Shown: positions 9,070 through 17,734, counted from the first letter of the stretch. The stretch: DNA of 64,000 nucleotides from Lentzea guizhouensis (GCF_001701025.1 NZ_CP016793.1:6634001-6698000); one strand, 5' to 3'. A program made the numbers and translations. The notes: a model not told the origin generated them from the letters alone.

Positions 9070-9797
9070 GACAGTGCGGCGGCCACCCTGGCCGCGCGAT
9101 CAGTGGACAGGGCGAAGTGGTTCGCGGGGTTGCGGAAGGAGTGCTTGCCGTCGTTGACGGCGACGCCGTGCCCGCTGGTCGTCCAGTGCACGGGGCCGGG
9201 TGCCCCTTGGCCTTCCAGGAGAAGCGTGGCGGTGGCGTCGGGGTCGTCCACGCTCGTGTGCGCCCGTAGCGCGTCCGCCAGGCGGCCGACGGCGTCGTCC
9301 GGCAGCTCGTCGTCCCCGAACGCGGGCAGCAGGAGGAGCAGGCGGGCGTGGGGGTCGGAGGTGCTGCCACCGGGCGGTGAGCCGTGCGCCGCCGCGGCGA
9401 GCTCCGGCCAGGACAGGCCGGGGCCCGTGAAGTGGCCGTCGTCACTGGCGAGGAGCTCAGCGCGGTCCCAGTCGGGGTGGTGCAGGAGGTAGTCGACACC
9501 GGTGTCGTCCGCGAAGGTGCGGTAGACCACGTGAAGACGGTGGCCGGCGGCGAGTGGAACCGTGAAGGTCGGCCACTGAGCCCGTTCCCACAACCGCTGC
9601 TGGTGCTCACCGGCCGCGTCGTGGTCCGCGCCGAACAGCAGCTCCTCAGTCTCCTCGCTGTGGACACAGGAGTAGAGGTGCCCCAGCCAGAACAGGTGCT
9701 CGTCCAGGAGCCCCGGCTGGTGCGTGAGGGGACCTCCCTCGTAACCCGGTATCCGGTCGGGATGCAGGTCTGCGCTGCTCGTCACGGAGCACATCAT
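9060..9797 (-). CDS. Hypothetical protein within the tRNA/MoxR/VWA block
   Basis: 245 residues. Tandem ATGs at 9797 and 9794 follow GGAG with a proper gap. No membrane segment or signal peptide. The sequence is rich in His, Asp and aromatic residues (PGLLDEHLFWLGHLYSC, VDYLLHHPDWDRAELLASDDGHF, HARLLLLLPAFGDDELPDDAV) and I do not recognise a domain. It lies 36 nt downstream of the MoxR-type gene on the same strand, so it is probably the last gene of the helical-repeat/VWA/MoxR transcript. Function unknown. Confidence 0.65.
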   Translation of the reverse strand: MMCSVTSSADLHPDRIPGYEGGPLTHQPGLLDEHLFWLGHLYSCVHSEETEELLFGADHDAAGEHQQRLWERAQWPTFTVPLAAGHRLHVVYRTFADDTGVDYLLHHPDWDRAELLASDDGHFTGPGLSWPELAAAAHGSPPGGSTSDPHARLLLLLPAFGDDELPDDAVGRLADALRAHTSVDDPDATATLLLEGQGAPGPVHWTTSGHGVAVNDGKHSFRNPANHFALSTDRAARVAAALSQA

Positions 9798-9833
9798 GCC
9801 GATCTCCGCGAGACAGCTCTCACCGCGCCCGGC

Positions 9834-11606
9834 TCACCGCTTCAGCGCGCCGAACACCTCGATCCAGAACCGCTGCCGATCCTCCGCCACCCCCACCAGG
9901 TACGTCGCCCGCAGCTTCGGCGGCAGCAACGCCACCAACCGCGCCACCACCTTGCGGTGCCGCCTCAGCTGCGACAGCTCGGCGTTGGCGAGGACCTGGT
10001 GCACGAGGTCGCCCGCGTTGCCGCCCTCCGCCGCGCCCGACTCCGTGCGCAGCCTCTCCTCCCAGCGACCGACCTGCCGCGCCAGCTCGCCCAGACCGGT
10101 CACCGGGCGGTTGTTCAGGCGGTCGACCAGCGCGGTCAACGGGACCGGTGCGTACTCGCCGTCACCCAGGTAGATGGTGGCCAGCTCCAGGGGCAGGCCG
10201 CGCTCGTGCAGCTTCACCAGGCGCTCGATGGTGCGCTTGGTGATCCACTCCCTGCCCTCGTCGTCGATGTCGTGCTTCCACCACTCCAGCACGGTCTCCG
10301 CGACACCGCCGTACCGGTTGATCAGCCACTCGTTGGCGGGGATGTCGGCGGGGTCGACGACCAGCGAGCAGGTGAAGCGGGTCGCCTGGGCGATGTTGTT
10401 GCGCGACACCAGGAGCTTGCGGCCGAGGTGGTAGGGCGGGTTCTGGATGGCGACCTGGGCACGCAGGTTCTCGATCGGCCGGCCGGCGAGCGACCACTCC
10501 TGGGTGATCTCCATCAGGCGGGCGAAGGCCGCCTTGTCCTTGGGGCGGTTGTACTCGTCCCACACGATCGCCTTGGGCTCGCGGCCGGTGAACGGGCGCG
10601 CCATCAGGTTCTCCAGCGTGCCGTCGGTGGTCGGCAGTGGCGCGCAGAGGTCCTCGACGTTGGTCACCGGCAACGAGAAGTACAGCGGGTCGTGGCCGAG
10701 GCCCGCGCGCAGCGTCTCGCGGACCAGCTCGGTCTTGCCGCAACCGGGCGGGCCCTGCAGCAGCACGCTCCACCGGTTGCGCAGCGCGGCCTTCAGCACC
10801 TGCCGCACCGGGTCGGGGACGGACGGCCGGTTCGGCACGCCGAGGGCGTTCGCCAGCCGGTCGAGGACCTCCGCGGTGCGGTCGGCCTGCTTGGTGCCGC
10901 GCGTCTCCCGCAGCCGCAGCCGCTCGCCGTTGACCAGCGGCAGCGCCCACCGCAACGGGAAACCCTCGCGGGCGTTCGCCAGCACGTGCTCCATCGTGCG
11001 CGGCGACAACAACTCCCGCAGCTCCGGCCCCAGCGAGTTCCACACGCCGAAGAACGGCTGCAGGTCCCACTCGCGGTAGCGAGCCGCGAGCTTCGTGCGC
11101 CACGCGGTGTCGTTCGCGGTCATCCGCACGGTCACCATGCGGTCGAGGATCGCGAGGTCGCTGCGCCGCGCGGAAGTCTCGGCGAGCGACTCGTTGTCGG
11201 TGAGGAACACGCCGACACAGCCGAGCGCGCGCAGGTCGTACTCGCCGAGCGTCCAGTTGCACGCGATCTGCATGAGCTGCGACTGGATCGTCTCACCGGC
11301 CTGCAGCGAGTCGTCGATCAGCAGCACGAACCTCCTGCCCGGCCGCAGCTGGCTCATCACCAGCTGGCGCAGCACGAGCTCGCCGTTCTCGCGCACGGGT
11401 GCGTTGATCAGCAGGTCGTCCGGCGTGAGGTTGGCCGCCGGCACGAACACCAGCTCGGTGGCCGGGTGGGCCTCGGCGATGTGCGAGAAGAACGTCGCGG
11501 TCTTGCCGATGCCGTGCGAGCCGAAGATCTGCCCGGTCTGGCCGATGTCGATCATCGCGTCGATGAACTCGGCCAGGCGCGACCGGGTCTTGGTCTGCGA
11601 TGTCAT
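9834..11606 (-). CDS. Double-P-loop MoxR-type AAA+ ATPase
   Basis: 590 residues from ATG 11606, which overlaps the VWA-gene stop (ATGA). Two nucleotide-binding modules are visible: GSHGIGKT (~30) with Walker B-like FVLLIDDSL, and GPPGCGKT (~305) with AIVWDEYNR. MoxR ATPases usually have one module and act as chaperones that remodel or load metal into a VWA-domain partner, and such a partner is encoded immediately upstream. The duplication is uncommon. No membrane segments. Context (tRNA-like genes, SDR, LRR) suggests an RNP- or RNA-linked chaperone system, but that is inference. Confidence 0.85.
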   Translation of the reverse strand: MTSQTKTRSRLAEFIDAMIDIGQTGQIFGSHGIGKTATFFSHIAEAHPATELVFVPAANLTPDDLLINAPVRENGELVLRQLVMSQLRPGRRFVLLIDDSLQAGETIQSQLMQIACNWTLGEYDLRALGCVGVFLTDNESLAETSARRSDLAILDRMVTVRMTANDTAWRTKLAARYREWDLQPFFGVWNSLGPELRELLSPRTMEHVLANAREGFPLRWALPLVNGERLRLRETRGTKQADRTAEVLDRLANALGVPNRPSVPDPVRQVLKAALRNRWSVLLQGPPGCGKTELVRETLRAGLGHDPLYFSLPVTNVEDLCAPLPTTDGTLENLMARPFTGREPKAIVWDEYNRPKDKAAFARLMEITQEWSLAGRPIENLRAQVAIQNPPYHLGRKLLVSRNNIAQATRFTCSLVVDPADIPANEWLINRYGGVAETVLEWWKHDIDDEGREWITKRTIERLVKLHERGLPLELATIYLGDGEYAPVPLTALVDRLNNRPVTGLGELARQVGRWEERLRTESGAAEGGNAGDLVHQVLANAELSQLRRHRKVVARLVALLPPKLRATYLVGVAEDRQRFWIEVFGALKR

Positions 11607-12988
11607 CGGTTCCTCCGGATCACGGGCCGCACGCGGTGGCAAGCCATGGGTGGTGTGTGCGAATCGGGCCAGTCGTCGCCGCCCTCGGTGATCAGCCAGA
11701 TCCACTTGTCCGGCTCGGCGGGCGTCACCTTGGGCGCGTAGCCGTCGGTGAGCACGACGACCGCGTCCGGGACCTCGCTGAACAGCTCGCCGTCCACTGT
11801 GGAGCGACCCTCGACGTACTCGACGACGGCCTGGAAGCTCGTCCCGCCACCGCCGAGCACGCGCTCGCCGGGCCGGAACGGCATCACCACGCCGTCGAAC
11901 GACAGCCAGTGCGCCTGCACGCCGTCGATCCCGCCGACCAGCTCGACCATCCAGTCGACCACGCCGTCCGGCATCGACCCGGACGTGTCGTAGGCGATGA
12001 CCAGCACCTTGTCCCGCACCGGACCCCGGCGCGACAGCACCGGGTCGTGCCCCAGCGCGGCCAGCACGGCGCCGCGCTTCTTCGGGTACACCAGCCGCTC
12101 ACCCTCGCGCAGCTTCGACCCCAGCACGTCGACGAGCCAGCGCTGCCACCAGTCGACCTTGCCCGTTCGCGCGGTCTGGCCCCGCAGCACGCCCGCGCCG
12201 AGGTTGCCCCAGACCTTGCCCGCCGCGTCCTCGGTGCGGCCCATCAGGTCGAGCAGCTCGGACTCGGCGCCGCCATTGCCGCGCCGGGCGGCGAGCAGGC
12301 AGTTCAGCAACGCCGACCCGACCACGTCGTCGACCGTCTGCTGGTCGGCAGGGACGTCGTGGGTGACGTGGATGCAGAGCCGCGCGGGCACCGGCGGGTT
12401 CTTCATGCGCTTGAGCTCGCCGTAGACGGTCATGTCCGTCTCAATGAATTCCTGGTACTCGGACGGGACGAGCTGCTGCGCGGTCAGGTCGGCGACGTAC
12501 CGCGCGTAGACCTCGGCGGGGTTCACGCCGATGGGCTTGCCGCCGGGGGAGGGCAGACCGGTGCCGAGCCTGGTGAGGACGACGTGGTTGATCGCGACCT
12601 CGGCCGCGGTGGTGAAGACCGGGTCCTCGCGCAGCTCCCGGTCGGCGAACAGGTGCCGGTGCACGAGGTGGCGTGCCTCGTGGAACAGCACGAACTTCAC
12701 GCCGTCGAGCCCTATGCCGGCGAAGAAGTCCGGGTTGAACAGCAGCAGGCACGTGCCGTCACCGGACGCGACGACGGCCGCGGTGTCGATCGCCGTCGTC
12801 GCGATCTGGTGGCGGCACTTGGAGAACAGCCACGAACCGACCACGGACTCGCTCAGCCCGAAGTCGAGCAGCGCGGCCTCCTTGAGCCGCTCGGCCTGCG
12901 CGATCGTGTCCGGCGCGGCCGGGCGCCACGCGGCGAGCGCGCGCCGGTCGTGCAGGTCCACGACGGGACGCGGTTTGTGCGAGCTCAT
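11603..12988 (-). CDS. VWA-like protein with HExxH metallopeptidase-like N-domain (DUF2201 type)
   Basis: 461 residues from ATG 12988. The N-terminal half has FVLFHEARHLVHRHLF (HExxH, ~125) and AAEVAINHVVL, the pattern of putative metallopeptidase domains linked to VWA proteins. The C-terminal half is a von Willebrand A domain with MIDAS motif YDTSGSM (DxSxS), GGTSF and VVVLTDGYA. VWA proteins of this kind pair with MoxR ATPases, and here the two genes overlap by 4 nt. A tRNA-like gene lies divergently 27 nt upstream of the start. Likely the effector or substrate-binding half of the MoxR-VWA pair. Target unknown. Confidence 0.85.
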   Translation of the reverse strand: MSSHKPRPVVDLHDRRALAAWRPAAPDTIAQAERLKEAALLDFGLSESVVGSWLFSKCRHQIATTAIDTAAVVASGDGTCLLLFNPDFFAGIGLDGVKFVLFHEARHLVHRHLFADRELREDPVFTTAAEVAINHVVLTRLGTGLPSPGGKPIGVNPAEVYARYVADLTAQQLVPSEYQEFIETDMTVYGELKRMKNPPVPARLCIHVTHDVPADQQTVDDVVGSALLNCLLAARRGNGGAESELLDLMGRTEDAAGKVWGNLGAGVLRGQTARTGKVDWWQRWLVDVLGSKLREGERLVYPKKRGAVLAALGHDPVLSRRGPVRDKVLVIAYDTSGSMPDGVVDWMVELVGGIDGVQAHWLSFDGVVMPFRPGERVLGGGGTSFQAVVEYVEGRSTVDGELFSEVPDAVVVLTDGYAPKVTPAEPDKWIWLITEGGDDWPDSHTPPMACHRVRPVIRRNR

Positions 12989-13001
12989 CTCTCCCCACCA
13001 G

Positions 13002-13007
13002 TAGGAT
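13002..13007 (+). promoter_or_regulatory. -10 box for tRNA-like gene 3
   Basis: TAGGAT lies 7 nt before the 5' end of tRNA-like gene 3, the spacing expected if transcription starts at or next to the mature end. It is on the opposite strand from the VWA gene. Confidence 0.45.
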
Positions 13008-13014
13008 CTTCGGC

Positions 13015-13090
13015 GACGGGTCGTAGCGCAGAGGCAGACGCACCGCCTTGCCCAGGCGGGAGACGCTGGTTCGAATCCAGCCGCCCGTCA
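13015..13090 (+). tRNA. tRNA-like gene 3, anticodon GCC (Gly-like)
   Basis: Acceptor GACGGG/CCCGTC plus inner CG/CG with a bulged T at 13021 (the same bulge as tRNA-like gene 1). U8-A9, then D-arm GCGC-AGAGGCAG-ACGC with one mismatch. Anticodon stem CCGCC/GGCGG around TTGCCCA (anticodon GCC, with unusual C37). Variable loop GAGAC, T-arm GCTGG-TTCGAAT-CCAGC. Its 14-nt core TAGCGCAGAGGCAG is identical to the other two genes, although a normal Gly tRNA would not share its D-arm with Cys and Ala tRNAs. Located between VWA and helical-repeat genes, on the opposite strand. Confidence 0.6.
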
Positions 13091-13101
13091 CCCAGGTCCG
13101 G

Positions 13102-13932
13102 TCACACCGCGGCGACGGCCCCGCTGGTGCGGACCAGCTCCGGCACCGTCCCCGTGAACGTCGGCAGCAGCTGCGCCAGCACTGCCCACGCCTCCTCGTG
13201 TTTGCCGATCTCCGTGCGCACCAACGGTTCCACCATCTTCCTGGCCTCGGCCGCCTGCTGCGGGAACAGCTCGGCGCCGAGGTGCAGCACCGTCAGCACG
13301 TGCTCGGGCGGCCGGCCCTGTTCGACGTACTCGCGCAGCTCGACGATGCCCGCCGTGCGCAACCTGTGCCGGAACTTGGCGTGCTCGCCGAACTGCCTGC
13401 GGAGCTGTTGTGGACAGTCGATGCGCTGGCTCAACGCCCACCGCGCGTAGCCCGGCAGCGGCTGTTCGAGGTCGGCCTCGGCCACCTCGGCCCAGTCCTG
13501 CTTGCCGATCGCCCGCACCGCGTACCGCGCCTGCCGCATGGTCGAGGCCTCGCGCAGGCCACCGATCGGGTCGCCGTCCGCCTCGATCCGCGGCTCCTCG
13601 TGCGTGCACCAGTGGCTCATGCAGCCCTCGATGCCCGGCAACGGGCCCGCGGCGGCTCCGAACGGCACGCCGCGCAGGATGTCGCGCTTCATCGTGTCGG
13701 TGGCCTGCGGGTGGTGGAAGACGATGGCGTTGACGGCGGGGTCGTCGCGCTCCAGCATCCACAGCAGCACCGAGCGGGGCGCCCCGAGGCGGCTGAGCTC
13801 CCGCGCGGCGTCCTCGCCCGTGCGCCGCTGCGGCTCGCCCAGACCGAGGCGGCGGCGGATGGCGGCCGCGTCCTGCCGGTCGATGAGCGAGAGCAGAAAG
13901 TGCACGGCCGACGCGTCGTTCCCCCTGTTCAC
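13102..13932 (-). CDS. HEAT/leucine-rich-variant-like helical-repeat protein
   Basis: 276 residues from GTG 13932. This start is uncertain because no Shine-Dalgarno is seen, and a GTG at 13905 is an alternative. The protein consists of short helix pairs (ELSRLGAPRSVLLWMLERDD, DPAVNAIVFHHPQATD, RYAVRAIGKQDWAEVAEADLE, GYARWALSQRIDCP), typical of HEAT/LRV-type solenoids. Cytoplasmic, no catalytic motif visible. The stop lies 12 nt beyond the tRNA-like gene 3 end on the other strand. It is the first gene of the minus-strand group feeding into VWA, MoxR and the unknown 245-residue protein, and is probably a protein- or RNA-binding component. Confidence 0.65.
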   Translation of the reverse strand: MNRGNDASAVHFLLSLIDRQDAAAIRRRLGLGEPQRRTGEDAARELSRLGAPRSVLLWMLERDDPAVNAIVFHHPQATDTMKRDILRGVPFGAAAGPLPGIEGCMSHWCTHEEPRIEADGDPIGGLREASTMRQARYAVRAIGKQDWAEVAEADLEQPLPGYARWALSQRIDCPQQLRRQFGEHAKFRHRLRTAGIVELREYVEQGRPPEHVLTVLHLGAELFPQQAAEARKMVEPLVRTEIGKHEEAWAVLAQLLPTFTGTVPELVRTSGAVAAV

Positions 13933-14139
13933 AGCGCGAAGTATGGCAAACGGGGCGGTGTGGGCGCGCCGGATTTCCGGTGATCGAGGACAGGTGGCCA
14001 TCGGAGCGGTCGACGAACGTCGACACCCCGGTTCACCTTCGTCTCGACCTGGACCGTCCGCCTTGACCATGCCGTAGCGGCACAGTTTGGACTTGGTCCC
14101 GGCCGTCCGGATCGAACGGCCGGGTTTCCGAGGTGGTGG

Positions 14140-14157
14140 CGCGTTCGGACGAACGCG
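14140..14157. promoter_or_regulatory. Palindrome upstream of the S33 peptidase
   Basis: CGCGTTCG-GA-CGAACGCG is a perfect 8-bp inverted repeat 23 nt before the start codon, and another repeat (CGGCCGT/ACGGCCG, 14100-14122) lies just upstream. It could be an operator or a 5'-UTR hairpin. The 247-bp gap 13933-14179 otherwise shows no gene. Confidence 0.35.
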
Positions 14158-14179
14158 TCGCCGGGAGAGGTACTCGCAC

Positions 14180-15613
14180 ATGCGAAAAGCGTTGTCCCTG
14201 GCCGCGGCTCTGGCCGCGGTGGCGGCGTTGGTGGTGCCGGGGACGGCATCGGCGACGCCGACCGTGCAGTGGAAGGAGTGTCCGGCGGACGTCGCGCGGC
14301 CGGGCCTGGAATGCGGCACGTTGCAGGTGCCGCTCGACTACAAGAAGCGCGAAGGGCGCAAGATCGAGGTGACGATCTCGCGCCTGGCCAGCAAGAACCC
14401 GGAGAAGCGCCGGGGCGTGCTGTTCACCAACCCCGGTGGGCCGAGCGAGGGGCTGACGTTCCCCAGCGACCTCACGCTCTTCGGGATGCCGCAAAGCGTG
14501 CTCGACGCCTACGACATCATCGGCATGGACCCGCGCGGCTTCGGCTACAGCACGCCGGCCACGTGCGACCTGACCGACGAGCAGATGTTCTTCGGCAACG
14601 TGCCGCCGTACGCGGTGACGCAGGCCGACGTGCGCAAGCGGGCTGACGAGGTGCGCCAGATCGCACAGCAGTGCACCACGTCGTCCACGGCGTACCTGTT
14701 GCCGCACAACACGACCGCGAACATCGCACGTGACCTCGACTCGGTGCGCCAGGCACTGGGCGAGCGCAAGGCGTCGTTCCTCGGCTACTCCTACGGGACG
14801 AACCTCGGCGCGGTGTACACGACGATGTTCCCGCGCACGACCGACCGCGTGGTGCTCGACAGCAACCTGGGCGCCGGCGGCTGGGACGTCGAGGGCAGCC
14901 GCAACTACGGGCGCGGCGTGGAGGACACGTTCCCCCAGTTCGCGGCCTGGGCGGCGAAGCGGCCGCAGTACGGCCTGGGCACCACGCCCGAACAGGTGCG
15001 GGCGAAGTACTTCGAGATCGCCGCGAAGCTCGACCGCACGCCGTCACCGGAGGGCATCACCGGCCAGCTGTTCCGGGTGATGACCTTCGGCGGTCTCTAC
15101 CGGACCACCGACGCGGCGTTCGCCAAGCTGGCGGCGCAGTACCAGGCGCTCAACGCCGGCACCCCGCTGCCGCCGGACAACACGCCGGCCCCGGCACGGG
15201 TGGAGAGCCTGATCTCCGGCCGGTTCTACGTGGTGTGCGGCGACTCGCGCTGGCCGACCGCGGTCAGCACCTACGAGCGCAACGTGGCGGTCGACCGGGT
15301 GCGGTACCCGATGTTCGGGGCGGCCGGCGCGAACATCATGCCGTGCGCGTTCTGGCCGGACCCGGTGGAGAAGCAGGTGAAGCCGAACGACCGCGGACCG
15401 CGCAACGTGCTGATGGTGCAGAACGAACGCGACCCGGCGACGCCGTTGGCGGGCGCGCGGTCGATGCGCAGGGCGTTCGGCGACCGGGCGGCCATGATCG
15501 TGGCCGACCAGGGCGGGCACGGGACGTACCTGCTCGGGGCGAACAAGTGCGCCAACGAGGAGGTGACGGCGTACCTGGTCGGCGGGGAACGGCCGGGCGA
15601 CCGGAAGTGCTAG
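14180..15613 (+). CDS. Secreted alpha/beta-hydrolase, S33 tripeptidyl-aminopeptidase type
   Basis: 477 residues from ATG 14180, with GAGAGG 9 nt upstream. Signal peptide at 1-27 (MRKALSLAAALAAVAALVV...ASA). Family motifs: WKECP near the mature N-terminus, oxyanion region TNPGGPS, nucleophile in GYSYGTNLG, acid in NERDPATP and His in GGHGTY. This matches the Streptomyces SlpD/SlpE-like tripeptidyl aminopeptidases, which remove tripeptides from proteins outside the cell. Paired cysteines (C236/C262-like spacing around VVCGDSRW and IMPCAFW) suit an exported enzyme. Followed by a strong terminator, so monocistronic. Confidence 0.9.
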   Translation: MRKALSLAAALAAVAALVVPGTASATPTVQWKECPADVARPGLECGTLQVPLDYKKREGRKIEVTISRLASKNPEKRRGVLFTNPGGPSEGLTFPSDLTLFGMPQSVLDAYDIIGMDPRGFGYSTPATCDLTDEQMFFGNVPPYAVTQADVRKRADEVRQIAQQCTTSSTAYLLPHNTTANIARDLDSVRQALGERKASFLGYSYGTNLGAVYTTMFPRTTDRVVLDSNLGAGGWDVEGSRNYGRGVEDTFPQFAAWAAKRPQYGLGTTPEQVRAKYFEIAAKLDRTPSPEGITGQLFRVMTFGGLYRTTDAAFAKLAAQYQALNAGTPLPPDNTPAPARVESLISGRFYVVCGDSRWPTAVSTYERNVAVDRVRYPMFGAAGANIMPCAFWPDPVEKQVKPNDRGPRNVLMVQNERDPATPLAGARSMRRAFGDRAAMIVADQGGHGTYLLGANKCANEEVTAYLVGGERPGDRKC

Positions 15614-15627
15614 TGCCAGTGCGTTAG

Positions 15628-15664
15628 GACCGCGCCGCGTGCCTCGAAGGCACGCGGCGCGGTC
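15628..15664. terminator. Strong hairpin terminator after the S33 peptidase
   Basis: A perfect 16-bp stem (GACCGCGCCGCGTGCC and its complement) with loop TCGAA lies 15 nt after the stop codon. Confidence 0.85.
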
Positions 15665-15798
15665 GCTGCAGCTCCGAGCTCCGACCGGGACACGGGTGAG
15701 CTGTCGGATCGTGGCGACCCGGCCTCCCGCGGGTCCTCCGCGAGGATGATGCCGCGCGGCGGACGCGATCTTGAACGCCACCGCCTAGCGTTCACGGC

Positions 15799-16668
15799 AT
15801 GTTGACGGTGACGGGGATCAGCCGGAGCTTCGGCGACCACCGGGTGCTCGACGACGTGAGCTTCGAAGTGCGGCCTGGGCGCATGACGGGGTTCCTGGGC
15901 GCCAACGGGTCCGGCAAGACGACGACCATGCGGATCGTGCTGGGGGTGCTGGCCGCGCACGGGGGTGTGGTGAGCTGGCAGGGGCAGGCGATCTCGCCGC
16001 AGAACAAGCCGCACTTCGGGTACATGCCCGAGGAGCGCGGGCTCTACCCCAAGATGAAGGTGCGCGAGCAGATCACGTGGCTGGGGCGGTTGCACGGGGT
16101 CGACCGCGAGGTCGCGCAGCGCAACACCGACGAGCTGCTCGCCGACCTGGAGCTGAGCGACCGGGCGGACGACCGGCTGGAGCAGCTGTCGCTCGGCAAC
16201 CAGCAGCGGGTGCAGATCGCCGCGGCGCTGGTGCACGAGCCGGACGTGCTCATCCTCGACGAGCCGTTCTCCGGGCTCGACCCGATCGCGGTGGACACGG
16301 TGCTCGACGTGCTGCGCAAGCGCGCGGCGAACGGGGTGCCGGTGTTGTTCTCCAGCCACCAGCTCGCGATCGTGGAGCGGTTGTGCGACGACGTCGTGAT
16401 CATCTCGAAGGGACGGATCGCGGCCAAGGGGTCGCGTGAGGAGCTGCGGCAGCGGCACGCGGGTGAGCGGTACGAGATCGTCGTGGACACCGACGCCGGG
16501 TGGGTGCGGGACGTTCCCGGCGCGGGCGTGGTGGAGCTGGACGGGCCGCGCGTGGTGTTCGAGGGGGCGTCGCGGGCGGTGCTCGAACAGGCCCTGCAGC
16601 GGGGTGAGGTGCGGTCGTTCGCGCCGGTCGTGCCCACGCTGGACGAGATCTTCAAGGAGGTGAGCTGA
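15799..16668 (+). CDS. ABC transporter ATP-binding protein (NatA-like)
   Basis: 289 residues from ATG 15799. TAGCGT at 15786-15791 is 7 nt before the start, suggesting a leaderless mRNA. Walker A GANGSGKTT (~37), Q-loop region, signature LSLGNQQRVQ (a variant LSxGxxQR) and Walker B VLILDEPFSGLDP. A C-terminal extension of ~80 residues (DUF4162-type) is typical of drug/sodium exporters of the NatA/DrrA class. It energises the permease encoded 1 nt downstream. Substrate unknown. Confidence 0.93.
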   Translation: MLTVTGISRSFGDHRVLDDVSFEVRPGRMTGFLGANGSGKTTTMRIVLGVLAAHGGVVSWQGQAISPQNKPHFGYMPEERGLYPKMKVREQITWLGRLHGVDREVAQRNTDELLADLELSDRADDRLEQLSLGNQQRVQIAAALVHEPDVLILDEPFSGLDPIAVDTVLDVLRKRAANGVPVLFSSHQLAIVERLCDDVVIISKGRIAAKGSREELRQRHAGERYEIVVDTDAGWVRDVPGAGVVELDGPRVVFEGASRAVLEQALQRGEVRSFAPVVPTLDEIFKEVS

Positions 16669-16669
16669 C

Positions 16670-17734
16670 GTGGCGCAGACGTTCACGAAGGCGACGTGGC
16701 TGGTCGCCGAGCGGGAGATGAGGACGTTCGTCTCCACCAAGGGGTTCTGGATCGGGTTCCTCGCGACCATCGTCGGGTTGTTCGCGCTCACCGTGCTGCC
16801 GACGGTGTTCGGCGGTGACGACCCGAAGGTCGCGGTGGTCGGGTCGGCCGCGAAGGTCGTCGAGGGCAAGCCGCTCGACGTGCGCGAGGTCGCCGACGTG
16901 CGGGCGGCGCAGGAGCTCGTCCGCGCGGACGAGGTCGAGGCGGCGATCGTGCCCGACGGGTCCGGCGTCAAGGTGCTGGCGCTCAACGACCCGCCGACCG
17001 GGGTGATCTCGCAGCTCGTGGAGTCGCCACCGGTCGAGCTGCTGGACCCGTCGGCGGTGAGCTCGGACCAGCGGTTCGTCGTGGTGCTGGTGTTCGGGTT
17101 GGTGTTCCTCATGTTCGGCATGGGAGGCGCCGCGATCGCGCAGAGCACGGTGACCGAGAAGCAGACGCGGATCGTGGAGATCCTGGTGTCGACGGTGCCG
17201 GTGAAGGCGCTGCTCGCCGGCAAGATCGTCGGGCACGTGATCCTGACCATGGGGCAGGTGGTGGTGCTCGCCCTCACCGCGCCGATCGCGCTCAGGGTGG
17301 CCGGGCAGCAGGAGCTGCTGGCGGTCGTGGCACCGGCGCTCGGGTGGTTCGTGCCGTTCCTGTGCCTCGGGTTCGTGCTGGTGTCGTCGCTGTGGGCGGT
17401 CGCGGGCGCGCTGGTCAGCCGCCAGGAGGACCTCGGCTCGACGATGGGCCTGGTGATGCTCGCGGTGATGGGACCGTACTTCGGCGTGCAGTTCTTCTTC
17501 GACAACCCGGCGGTGCTCGGCGTGATGTCCTTCGTGCCGTTCACGGCGGGGGTCGCGATGCCGGTGCGGATGTTCGCCCAGCAGGCCCAGCCGTGGGAGG
17601 CGCTGCTGTCGCTCGGCATCCTCGCGGCGACGGTCGTGGTGATCCTGCTGGTCGCCTCGCGCCTCTACACCGGCTCGCTGCTGCAGACCGGGGGACGGGT
17701 CAAGCTGGCCCGCGCGTGGGCTCCCGCCGAATAG
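16670..17734 (+). CDS. ABC-2 type permease (NatB-like)
   Basis: 354 residues from GTG 16670, one nucleotide after the ATPase stop, with AAGGAGG inside the preceding gene. One N-terminal membrane segment (FWIGFLATIVGLFALTVLP) is followed by an extracytoplasmic region of ~125 residues and then about five more membrane segments. The conserved GAAIAQSTVTEKQTRIVEIL motif of NatB/ABC2_membrane_3 proteins lies at the start of the second part. It forms the membrane half of the exporter with the upstream ATPase. Confidence 0.9.
   Translation: MAQTFTKATWLVAEREMRTFVSTKGFWIGFLATIVGLFALTVLPTVFGGDDPKVAVVGSAAKVVEGKPLDVREVADVRAAQELVRADEVEAAIVPDGSGVKVLALNDPPTGVISQLVESPPVELLDPSAVSSDQRFVVVLVFGLVFLMFGMGGAAIAQSTVTEKQTRIVEILVSTVPVKALLAGKIVGHVILTMGQVVVLALTAPIALRVAGQQELLAVVAPALGWFVPFLCLGFVLVSSLWAVAGALVSRQEDLGSTMGLVMLAVMGPYFGVQFFFDNPAVLGVMSFVPFTAGVAMPVRMFAQQAQPWEALLSLGILAATVVVILLVASRLYTGSLLQTGGRVKLARAWAPAE

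Noticed and set aside
9384..11741. 785-residue plus-strand ORF opposite the MoxR-type gene
   Set aside because: Rich in Arg/Gln/His/Leu with no domain, antisense to a clear AAA+ protein; a high-GC shadow frame.
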